The notes under the pieces were generated by a model that saw nothing but the letters and a program-made list of their open reading frames with translations, had not been told where the DNA came from and did not search any database. Of a stretch of 64,000 bases of DNA, positions 8,359-15,175 are shown one piece after another. The stretch's first letter is position 1. Each line of letters begins with the position of its first letter. The position numbers and the translations under genes were made by a program. Source of the stretch: Roseibium aestuarii (GTDB lineage: Bacteria > Pseudomonadota > Alphaproteobacteria > Rhizobiales > Stappiaceae); NCBI RefSeq assembly GCF_008477545.1, contig NZ_VORA01000007.1:62001-126000 (forward strand). The letters are read 5' to 3'.

Positions 8359-9582
8359 TCAGCTGGCGTCGGCAAGGTCGACCGCGCGCCGCCGCAGGAG
8401 GAGATATCCCGCGATGCCGATCAGCGGGAGCACCGCGGTCACGGTGGTCATTCCGAGAACCGGATCGCCGAGGGCGGCAATCGCCAGGCTGCCGACGATG
8501 CCGCTGCCGAACTGAAAGAAGCCCATCAGCGAGGAGGCCGCCCCGGCCATGTGAGGGAAGGGCATGAGCGCCGCCGTGAAGGTGGAGGGCATGAGCAGGG
8601 CGATGAAGAAGACAAAGAGCGCCGTCGGTCCCATGACCAGCAGATAGGTCGGCTCGAAGATCCGGGTCAGGGTGGCAATGAGCAGGCAGGCCAGAAGGAC
8701 GCCGGCCATGCCTGGCAGCAGCAACTTCGAGGCATCCATCCGCTTCAGCAGGCGGCCGGTCACCAGGGTGCCGCTCATGAAGCTGACGGATTGCAGCATC
8801 ATGCCGAGGCCATATTGCGAGGGGCTGAGGCCAACCACGTTCACCAGGATGAAGGCCTGCACGGTGGCGAGGGCGTAGATGTTGCCGAGGCCCAGGCCGA
8901 TGACGAGGGTGGGCGCCATGTAGCGGGGATCCCGCAACAGGGTCATGTAGTTGCGCAGGACCTTGCCGGGCCGGATGTGGCTGCGGTCGCGGGCGGTGTT
9001 GGTTTCCCTCTGGAACAGCAGCACCGCCAGGGCGAGCGTCGCGCCATAGACGATCATGGCGTAGAAGATCTGGTGCCAGCCGAAGAATTCCAGGATCAGC
9101 CCGCCGATGGTCGGCGAGACGGCCGGCGCCAGGGCCAGCATGGTGCCGATGGTGTTCATGATCTGGGCCGAGGTCTGTCCGGTGTACTGGTCGCGGACGA
9201 TGGCGCGGGACACGGTGATGCCGACGGCGGCGCCGATCCCCTGCAACACGCGGGCGATGATCAGCCAGTCGACCGTCGGAGCAAAGGTCGCCAGCATGGA
9301 AGAGGCCAGATAGAGCAGCAGAAAGGCGAGGGTGACGGGCTTGCGGCCGAAGGCATCGGTGAGCGGTCCGCTGACGAGCTGCGTCAGGGCAAAGCCCGCA
9401 AAATAGGCGGTGAGCGTGAGCTTCACCATCGCGTCGGTGGTGCCGAGTTCCGCGGTAAGCGCCGGCATGGCGGGCGTATAAAGCGCCATGGTCAGCGGGC
9501 CGATGGCCACGAGAGCCGCGCCGAGCAGGGTCGTGCGGCGGGCGCTCATGAGTTGCGGCAACGGCGCGGCGGTTTCGCTCAT
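8359..9582 (-). CDS. MFS multidrug efflux transporter, Bcr/CflA type
   Basis: A 407-residue drug:proton antiporter-like permease with 12 predicted helices. Visible are the MFS loop 2-3 motif GPLTDAFGRKPV (about residues 72-83), the antiporter motif in helix 5 (LALAPAVSPTIGGLI) and the Bcr/CflA-type start YTPAMPALTAELG. Substrates cannot be read from sequence. It overlaps the upstream MarR stop by 4 bases, so the two form an operon, a common arrangement in which the MarR protein represses its own efflux pump. Confidence 0.92.
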   Translation of the reverse strand: MSETAAPLPQLMSARRTTLLGAALVAIGPLTMALYTPAMPALTAELGTTDAMVKLTLTAYFAGFALTQLVSGPLTDAFGRKPVTLAFLLLYLASSMLATFAPTVDWLIIARVLQGIGAAVGITVSRAIVRDQYTGQTSAQIMNTIGTMLALAPAVSPTIGGLILEFFGWHQIFYAMIVYGATLALAVLLFQRETNTARDRSHIRPGKVLRNYMTLLRDPRYMAPTLVIGLGLGNIYALATVQAFILVNVVGLSPSQYGLGMMLQSVSFMSGTLVTGRLLKRMDASKLLLPGMAGVLLACLLIATLTRIFEPTYLLVMGPTALFVFFIALLMPSTFTAALMPFPHMAGAASSLMGFFQFGSGIVGSLAIAALGDPVLGMTTVTAVLPLIGIAGYLLLRRRAVDLADAS

Positions 9583-10031
9583 TCTTCGGCGTCGGCCACG
9601 CAGAGGTTATGCTTCATCTTTTCCAGCAGCTCGGTCAGCAGCTCCTGATGCTCTTCGGGAATGCCCTGAAGGGCCTCGTCGCGCAGATCGAAGATCACGC
9701 CGGCAATGTCGTGGACCACAGGCCCGGCCGTGGGGGAGAGATTGACGAGCTTGGCGCGGCGGTCGGTCGGGTCGACGGTGCGCTCCACCAGTCCGGCCCG
9801 CTCCAGCCCGTCGAGATAGCCGACGACGGTCATGGGCTCGACGCCCATCCGTTCGGCAAGGGCGGCCTGGCGCAGGTTGGGATTTCGCCAGACGAAGGCA
9901 AGGGCGCGGGCTTCCGCGACCGTCAGGCCCGTGTCGATGCTCGTCAGGCGCCGTTCGAACCGGCGGCGCAGCAGACGCGAAATGTCGACAATCGTCAGGG
10001 TGACGGCGTTGGTGGCTTCTCTTGCAGGCAT
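9579..10031 (-). CDS. MarR family transcriptional regulator
   Basis: A 150-residue winged-helix regulator. The helix-turn-helix and wing are at about residues 45-95 (LRQAALAERMGVEPMTVVGYLDGLERAGLVERTVDPTDRRAK), with dimerisation helices at each end. ATG 10031 was chosen over the longer frame to 10148 because the promoter and a palindromic operator lie at 10048-10060, inside that extension. It probably represses itself and the MFS pump it is coupled to; inducer unknown. Confidence 0.92.
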   Translation of the reverse strand: MPAREATNAVTLTIVDISRLLRRRFERRLTSIDTGLTVAEARALAFVWRNPNLRQAALAERMGVEPMTVVGYLDGLERAGLVERTVDPTDRRAKLVNLSPTAGPVVHDIAGVIFDLRDEALQGIPEEHQELLTELLEKMKHNLCVADAEE

Positions 10032-10047
10032 GGGTACCCGGATAAAG

Positions 10048-10060
10048 TAAGGATTCCTTA
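10048..10060. promoter_or_regulatory. Candidate MarR operator
   Basis: TAAGGA-T-TCCTTA is a perfect 6-bp inverted repeat with a 1-base spacer, 17 bases upstream of the MarR start and flanked by AT-rich sequence suited to a -10 region. Position and symmetry fit an autoregulatory MarR site. Confidence 0.55.
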
Positions 10061-10217
10061 TCTCTTTAGGGCGGGGTCCTAACCATGTCAAGGAAACCGC
10101 GATGCGCCGCATTGCACAAATCAGGTCGCACGCGTATACAGGGCGCAAATTCGGCTTCGGGACTCTGCGCTTTGGTTCCGGACCGTAACCTCATGCGATT
10201 CAAGCCAAGGCATGTCA

Positions 10218-10258
10218 CGCGGGCCCTTTTCTGATCAGAAGGCCCGCGCGTGTCTTTT
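10218..10258 (+). promoter_or_regulatory. Terminator-like hairpin in the typA leader
   Basis: An 8-bp stem (10218-10225 with 10241-10248) encloses a second TTCT/AGAA stem with a GATC loop (10229-10240); CTT at 10226-10228 is bulged. TCTTTT follows at 10253-10258 and then the GGAG that serves ATG 10272. This is the form of an intrinsic terminator, yet nothing upstream on this strand needs terminating because the MarR gene is divergent. An attenuator or translational control element for typA is plausible. Confidence 0.5.
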
Positions 10259-10271
10259 GGAGCCTAGACTT

Positions 10272-12095
10272 ATGAACCTGCGCAATATCGCCATCATCGC
10301 ACACGTCGACCATGGCAAGACGACCCTCATCGACGTGCTTCTGAAGAAGTCCGGCGCTTTCCGCGACAACCAACGGACCGGCGAGCGGATGATGGACAGC
10401 AACGACATCGAACGCGAGCGTGGCATCACCATTCTCGCCAAGGTGACCTCGCTGGAGTGGAACAACACCCGCATCAACATCGTGGATACCCCGGGCCACG
10501 CCGACTTCGGCGGCGAAGTGGAACGTATCCTGCACATGGTCGACGGCGTGATCCTGCTGGTTGACGCTGCCGAAGGCCCGATGCCGCAGACCAAGTTCGT
10601 GCTCGGTAAGGCCCTGAAGCTCGGCCTGAAGCCGATCGTCGCCATCAACAAGATCGACAAGCCGGAACAGCGCGCCGACGAAGTTCTCGACGAGGTCTTC
10701 GATCTGTTCGCCTCGCTGGACGCCAACGAAGATCAGCTCGACTTCCCGGTCCTCTACGGCTCCGCCAAGCAGGAGTGGATGTCCACCGAGCCGGAAGGCC
10801 CGAAGGACAGCATGGCTCCGCTCTTCGAAATGGTTCTCAACAAGGTGCCGGCTCCGGCGTCCGAACCGGGCTCCTTCAAGATGCTGGCGACGACGATCGA
10901 ATCCGATCCGTTCCTGGGCCGCATCCTCACCGGTCGCATCGTGTCCGGTCAGGCCACCCCGAACATGGCCATCAAGGCCCTGTCCCGCGATGGCAAGCTG
11001 ATCGAAACCGGCCGCGTCTCCAAGATCCTCGCCTTCCGTGGTCTCGAGCGTCAGCCGATCGAGAGCGGTGAAGCGGGCGACATCGTCGCCATTGCCGGCC
11101 TGACCAAGGCCACCGTGGCCGACACGCTCTGCGCCACCGACGTGAGCGAAGCGCTTCAGGCCCAGCCGATCGATCCGCCCACCCTGTCCATGACCTTCCG
11201 CGTCAACGACAGCCCGCTGGCCGGCACCGAAGGCACCAAGGTGCAGTCCCGCGTGATCCGCGAGCGACTGCTCAAGGAAGCAGAAGGCAACGTGGCGCTC
11301 AAGGTGGAAGAAACCGACGAGCCGGATGCGTTCATCGTGTCGGGCCGTGGCGAACTGCTGCTGTCGATCCTGATCGAAAACATGCGCCGCGAAGGCTTCG
11401 AGCTGGGCGTCGGTCGTCCGCGCGTGGTCTATCAGGAAGACGCGGATGGCAACCGTCTGGAGCCGATCGAAGAAGTCATCATCGACGTGGATGAGGAGTT
11501 CTCCGGTGCCGTCGTGCAGAAGCTGCAGGAACGCAAGGCCGACCTTCTGGAAATGAAGCCGTCCGGCGGTGGCCGCACCCGTCTGGTGTTCCATGCTCCG
11601 ACCCGTGGCCTGATCGGCTATCAGGCCGAGCTGATGTCCGACACCCGTGGTTCGGCCATCTTCAACCGCCTGTTCCACAGCTACCAGCCGTACAAGGGTC
11701 CGATCCAGGGCCGTCACACCGGCGTTCTGCTGTCCAACGGTTCCGGTGAAGCGGTGGCCTATGCCCTGTTCAACCTGGAAGATCGCGGCCCGATGATGAT
11801 CGAGCCGGGCACCAAGGTCTATCCGGGCATGATCATCGGCGAGCACACCCGTGGCAACGACCTGGAAGTGAACGTGCTGAAGGGCAAGCAGCTGACCAAC
11901 ATCCGCTCGGCCGGCAAGGACGACGCCGTGCGTCTGACCACGCCGATCAAGCTGTCGCTGGAAGGCGCCCTGTCCTACATCGCCGACGACGAGCTGGTCG
12001 AAGTGACCCCGACCTCCATCCGTCTGCGCAAGACCCTGCTGGATCCGCATGAGCGCAAGCGCGCCGAGCGTGCAGCCAACAAGGAAAGCGCATGA
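10272..12095 (+). CDS. typA: Ribosome-associated GTPase TypA/BipA
   Basis: A translational GTPase related to EF-G that helps ribosome assembly and stress or cold adaptation. It has 607 residues, the usual length. G motifs: AHVDHGKTTL (G1, residues 9-18), ERERGITI (G2 switch), DTPGHADFGGEVER (G3), NKIDKPEQ (G4) and GSAKQEW (G5). The C-terminal BipA domain has PTRGLIGYQAE and GEHTRGNDLEVNV. The frame reaches 10212, but homologues begin MNLRNIAIIAHVDHG; GGAG at 10258-10261 supports ATG 10272. Codon use is strongly biased, as expected for an abundant protein. Confidence 0.98.
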   Translation: MNLRNIAIIAHVDHGKTTLIDVLLKKSGAFRDNQRTGERMMDSNDIERERGITILAKVTSLEWNNTRINIVDTPGHADFGGEVERILHMVDGVILLVDAAEGPMPQTKFVLGKALKLGLKPIVAINKIDKPEQRADEVLDEVFDLFASLDANEDQLDFPVLYGSAKQEWMSTEPEGPKDSMAPLFEMVLNKVPAPASEPGSFKMLATTIESDPFLGRILTGRIVSGQATPNMAIKALSRDGKLIETGRVSKILAFRGLERQPIESGEAGDIVAIAGLTKATVADTLCATDVSEALQAQPIDPPTLSMTFRVNDSPLAGTEGTKVQSRVIRERLLKEAEGNVALKVEETDEPDAFIVSGRGELLLSILIENMRREGFELGVGRPRVVYQEDADGNRLEPIEEVIIDVDEEFSGAVVQKLQERKADLLEMKPSGGGRTRLVFHAPTRGLIGYQAELMSDTRGSAIFNRLFHSYQPYKGPIQGRHTGVLLSNGSGEAVAYALFNLEDRGPMMIEPGTKVYPGMIIGEHTRGNDLEVNVLKGKQLTNIRSAGKDDAVRLTTPIKLSLEGALSYIADDELVEVTPTSIRLRKTLLDPHERKRAERAANKESA

Positions 12096-12128
12096 TCCTT
12101 CGGATCTGACGCAAGAGACCATGAGAGA

Positions 12129-12153
12129 GGCGGGCCGTAAGGCCCGCCTTTTT
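12129..12153 (+). terminator. Rho-independent terminator of typA
   Basis: A perfect 8-bp stem GGCGGGCC/GGCCCGCC (12129-12136 with 12141-12148), a GTAA loop and TTTTT. Seven bases of the stem are the same as in the hairpin upstream of typA. Confidence 0.92.
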
Positions 12154-12280
12154 CTTTGGCCGCAGTGGACATGGCAGGGTTAACGCTTCTTTACGAAGCC
12201 TAATTCTTTGTTAATCTTTCTGCGCCACCGTGGAACTGTGCCCAGAAGGGTGCCTTTGCCACGAAGGCCAGGAGGCCCTC

Positions 12281-12817
12281 ATGCCAGACACCATCGAAAG
12301 ACCGATTCATTCGCAGGCCGTGCCTCACGCCACCGAATATCCCCGGGACCGGGAACGCCGGCGCCAAAGGGAGGGCGATGGGGAGAGCCATGGCGAGAGA
12401 AAGCAGCAGGGCTCTGGTGAGCGCTTCGACGCGGAGCCCGCAGAGAAACCTGCGCCGGAGAGCGATGCGCCCGAGGAGGCGGCTTTCGTCATCGATCATC
12501 TGGAAGAGGACCACCGGCTGGACAGTGTCAGCGCCTATGTAAGCCTGGGCGTGGCCGCGCTTCATCATGTGCCCGCCCCGCCGCCCCTGTCGCCGTCCGC
12601 ATCTCCTTCGGCAGCGGCAGACGCGGCTCCAGAGGCTGGGCAAGAGACTGGGCAAGATGTCGGGGGCGATGTAGCGGAACCGCCGCGTAGGAGCGATGAC
12701 GAACCGGCGGCAAGCGACGAGAGCGGGGAGGCCAGCATGCCGTCCGGGCTTGTCCGTCACGCCTATGAGGACCATCCCGCACAGGAGCCCCCGCATCGGC
12801 TGAACATCGCCACGTAA
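12281..12817 (+). CDS. Hypothetical low-complexity acidic protein
   Basis: A 178-residue protein of no recognised family. Residues 1-75 are highly charged (runs of Arg, Glu and Gln), 76-110 are the best candidate for folded sequence (AFVIDHLEEDHRLD, VSAYVSLGVAALHHV), and the rest is Pro/Ala/Ser- and Asp/Glu-rich and probably disordered. The case for this strand is AGGAGG at 12270-12275, five bases before ATG 12281, the strongest ribosome binding site nearby. The opposite strand also has a long open frame (12200-12832), but its product is Arg/Pro-rich with no such site. No signal peptide or membrane segment is evident. Confidence 0.5.
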   Translation: MPDTIERPIHSQAVPHATEYPRDRERRRQREGDGESHGERKQQGSGERFDAEPAEKPAPESDAPEEAAFVIDHLEEDHRLDSVSAYVSLGVAALHHVPAPPPLSPSASPSAAADAAPEAGQETGQDVGGDVAEPPRRSDDEPAASDESGEASMPSGLVRHAYEDHPAQEPPHRLNIAT

Positions 12818-13084
12818 GGCATCTTCAAGCAACCTTCGGGCGAAGCGAGGCGTCGCCTGCGCCGATGACGCGCGGTTTGTAGTACACCCTGTGGTTTTCT
12901 AAGTATTTTCCCGAGGCCATCCCCTTGAAATCCGTCTGACCGGTTCCAAGTCTGCCTCCAGCTTCGGTCGGCATCGATGCGCTGTGCGCAGATCCTTGCA
13001 GGACCGAAGGCCTTTCCCCGTTCATCTTGAGCGCGCGGGATACAGTCGAAAACGAAACGGGAGCGCAGCTCCACGGGGGTCATC

Positions 13085-14074
13085 TTGCTCGAGACAATCG
13101 TCACCCTTGCGGTGAACAACCTCTTGTCGCCCATCATCCTCTTCTTCGTACTCGGTCTGGCTGCCTCCTTCCTGCGCTCCGATCTGTCGGTGCCGGAGGC
13201 GGCTGCCAAGGCCCTGTCGATCTATCTGCTCTTCGCCATCGGCTTCAAGGGCGGTGTCGCTGTCAGCGATCACGGTGTCGACCGGATGCTGATCACGACG
13301 CTGCTGGCGGGGGTGGTCCTGTCCTTTGCCATTCCGCTGATTGCCTTCGGCCTCCTGCGGGTCATGACGCGCCTGAGCGTCATCGACGCGGCGGCGGTGG
13401 CCGGTCACTACGGCTCGATCTCCATCGTCACCTTCGTGGCGGCGACATCGGTGCTGCAGAGCCAGGGCCTTGCCAGCGAGGGCTACATGGTGGCAACCGC
13501 CGCCGCCATGGAAGCACCCGCCATCCTCTCCGCCCTCTGGCTCGTCGCCCGCTATGGCGCGGTTGCTGGCGACAGCACCGGAGAACGCGAGGGACTCCTG
13601 CGCGAGATCCTGCTCAATGGCTCGATCGTGCTTCTGGTCGGATCCTTCGTGATCGGCATGATCACGGGCAAGAACGGGCTGAAGGAAATCGAGAGCTTCA
13701 TCGTCTCGCCCTTCAAGGGCGTGCTCTGCCTCTTCCTGCTCGACATGGGGCTGGTGGCCGGTCGCGGCCTGCGCTCGGCCCGTGACGTGCTGAAACCCGG
13801 ACTGGTCGCCTTCGGGGTCGTCATGCCGGTGCTTGGCAGCTTGCTCGGTCTTGGCGCCAGCCTGCCGATCGGCCTGTCGGTCGGCGGCAGTGTGCTGCTC
13901 ATGACCCTGTGCGCTTCGGCGTCCTACATCGCCGTTCCGGCGGCCATGCGCGTGGCCCTGCCGGAAGCCAATCCGTCCGTCTATCTCACCATGTCCCTCG
14001 GGATCACCTTCCCCTTCAACCTCACACTTGGCGTGCCGCTCTATCTGACGCTGGCCAGCCTCGCCGGGAGCTGA
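13085..14074 (+). CDS. sbtA: SbtA-type sodium-dependent bicarbonate permease
   Basis: A 329-residue membrane protein with about ten helices in two inverted halves. Features of the SbtA family (formerly DUF897) include FAIGFKGGVAV in the first half, AGHYGSISIVTFVAA with the HYGS substrate loop, MEAPAI, and SASYIAVPAAMR in the second half. Cyanobacterial SbtA takes up bicarbonate with sodium. The start is TTG 13085, with GGGGG about 6-10 bases upstream; no ATG occurs before residue 69. It is followed after 3 bases by a PII-like gene and then by a carbonic anhydrase, which supports the bicarbonate assignment. Confidence 0.88.
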   Translation: MLETIVTLAVNNLLSPIILFFVLGLAASFLRSDLSVPEAAAKALSIYLLFAIGFKGGVAVSDHGVDRMLITTLLAGVVLSFAIPLIAFGLLRVMTRLSVIDAAAVAGHYGSISIVTFVAATSVLQSQGLASEGYMVATAAAMEAPAILSALWLVARYGAVAGDSTGEREGLLREILLNGSIVLLVGSFVIGMITGKNGLKEIESFIVSPFKGVLCLFLLDMGLVAGRGLRSARDVLKPGLVAFGVVMPVLGSLLGLGASLPIGLSVGGSVLLMTLCASASYIAVPAAMRVALPEANPSVYLTMSLGITFPFNLTLGVPLYLTLASLAGS

Positions 14075-14077
14075 ACC

Positions 14078-14389
14078 ATGGAAACCAACAAGGCCAAACG
14101 GGTCGAAATCATCATCGAGGCACCGATGGAAGGACGCCTGACCGATGCGCTGGAGGCTGCGGGCGTCACCGGCTTCACCGTGCTGCCGGTGCTCGGGGGC
14201 AGCGGGCGCTCGGGCCGATGGAGCCGGGAGGGGCAGGTCTCGCGGGCTGGCGGCATGGTCGCCGTCATCAGCATCGTGCGGCCCGAGCGGCTGGATGGCC
14301 TGCTGGAGGCCGCCTTCAAGGTGGTGAACCGGCACATCGGCGTGGTCAGCGTCAGCGACTGCGAAGTCCTGCGCGCAGAGCGGTTCTAG
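14078..14389 (+). CDS. PII-like regulator, SbtB type
   Basis: A 103-residue PII-fold protein. In cyanobacteria SbtB binds adenine nucleotides, including cAMP, and controls SbtA. Visible features: beta strand KRVEIIIEA, then AAGVTGFTVLPVLGG leading to a Ser/Arg/Gly-rich T-loop (GSGRSGRWSREG), strand MVAVISIVRPE, a helix, and GVVSVSDCEVLRAERF. The protein ends where cyanobacterial SbtB carries a redox-active CGPxGC loop, so that switch is absent. The gene starts 3 bases after sbtA, which implies co-transcription and a stoichiometric partnership. Confidence 0.85.
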   Translation: METNKAKRVEIIIEAPMEGRLTDALEAAGVTGFTVLPVLGGSGRSGRWSREGQVSRAGGMVAVISIVRPERLDGLLEAAFKVVNRHIGVVSVSDCEVLRAERF

Positions 14390-14421
14390 ACGAAAAGCCT
14401 CCCGGCGGTGTGCTAGGCATG

Positions 14422-14448
14422 GGCTGCTTTATTTTCTATAAGGCAGCC
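14422..14448 (+). promoter_or_regulatory. Inverted repeat between the PII-like and carbonic anhydrase genes
   Basis: A 9-bp stem (14422-14430 with 14440-14448, one G-U pair) and a 9-base AT loop. A -10-like TATAAG lies at 14437-14442, inside the repeat. It could be an operator over a separate carbonic anhydrase promoter or an RNA processing hairpin. There is no T-run after it. Confidence 0.35.
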
Positions 14449-14486
14449 TGATGTTCCCGAATGTGCAGTATGCCGGAGGCAAGCTC

Positions 14487-15149
14487 TTGAACTTTCCAAG
14501 CGATCTGATTGCAGGATACGGCCGCTATCTCCAGAAGGGGTTCGTCCGCTACAAGGAGACCCACGAGCATCTGGCAATCTACGGCCAGAAGCCGCAGGTG
14601 ATGGTCATTTCCTGCTGCGACAGCCGGGTCACGCCGGAAGGCATCTTCCATGCCGGGCCGGGCGAACTCTTCGTCTTCCGCAACGTTGCCAATCTCGTGC
14701 CGCCCTGCGAGGAGGACAGCGGTCTGCACGGCACGAGTGCCGCCATCGAATATGCGGTGCGCGCGCTCAAGGTGAAGCACATCGTCGTCATGGGCCATGC
14801 CAAGTGCGGCGGCGTCCAGGCTTTCCGCGAGAACGCCAATGCGCCGACGCTGAAGGGCGACTTCATCGGCCGCTGGATCAAGCTGCTGGAACCGGCGGCG
14901 ATTGCCATGGCCTGCATGCCCGTCGACAAGCTGGATGATCCGCAGCTGGCCATGGAATATGCCGGCGTGCGCCAGTCCCTGAAGAACCTGGAGACCTTCC
15001 CCTTCGTGAAGGAAGAGCTCGAGGCGGGCAGCCTGTCCATCCACGGTGCTTGGTTCGACATCGGCTCGGGCGAGTTGCGCGTCATGGATCCGGAGACCCA
15101 GGTCTTCCACACCACGGAAACGGATGTGGGCGCGGCCGAAGAGGCCTGA
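14487..15149 (+). CDS. Beta-class carbonic anhydrase
   Basis: Interconverts CO2 and bicarbonate. Zinc ligands are visible: Cys in SCCDSR (with the catalytic Asp-Arg pair) and H-x2-C in GHAKCGG. The GTSAAIEYAV and VFRNVAN segments are typical. Two starts compete. ATG 14451 has no ribosome binding site and sits 2 bases after the hairpin. TTG 14487 has GGAGG at 14475-14479 with 7-base spacing and gives NFPSDLIAGYGRYL, which is how homologues begin, so 14487 (220 residues) was chosen. With sbtA and the SbtB-type gene it completes an inorganic-carbon module. Confidence 0.93.
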   Translation: MNFPSDLIAGYGRYLQKGFVRYKETHEHLAIYGQKPQVMVISCCDSRVTPEGIFHAGPGELFVFRNVANLVPPCEEDSGLHGTSAAIEYAVRALKVKHIVVMGHAKCGGVQAFRENANAPTLKGDFIGRWIKLLEPAAIAMACMPVDKLDDPQLAMEYAGVRQSLKNLETFPFVKEELEAGSLSIHGAWFDIGSGELRVMDPETQVFHTTETDVGAAEEA

Positions 15150-15175
15150 GCCGTCCGCTACAGGCCGACGATCCT

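Noticed and set aside
7456-9648. A 730-residue open frame on the plus strand
   Set aside because: It runs antisense through folP and the MFS gene; the product is His/Gly/Asp-rich shadow sequence typical of GC-rich antisense frames.
10215-12122. A 635-residue minus-strand open frame
   Set aside because: It is the antisense shadow of typA.
12200-12832. A 210-residue minus-strand frame as the true gene
   Set aside because: It is Arg/Pro-rich without a ribosome binding site, whereas the plus-strand frame has AGGAGG at ideal distance; not fully excluded.
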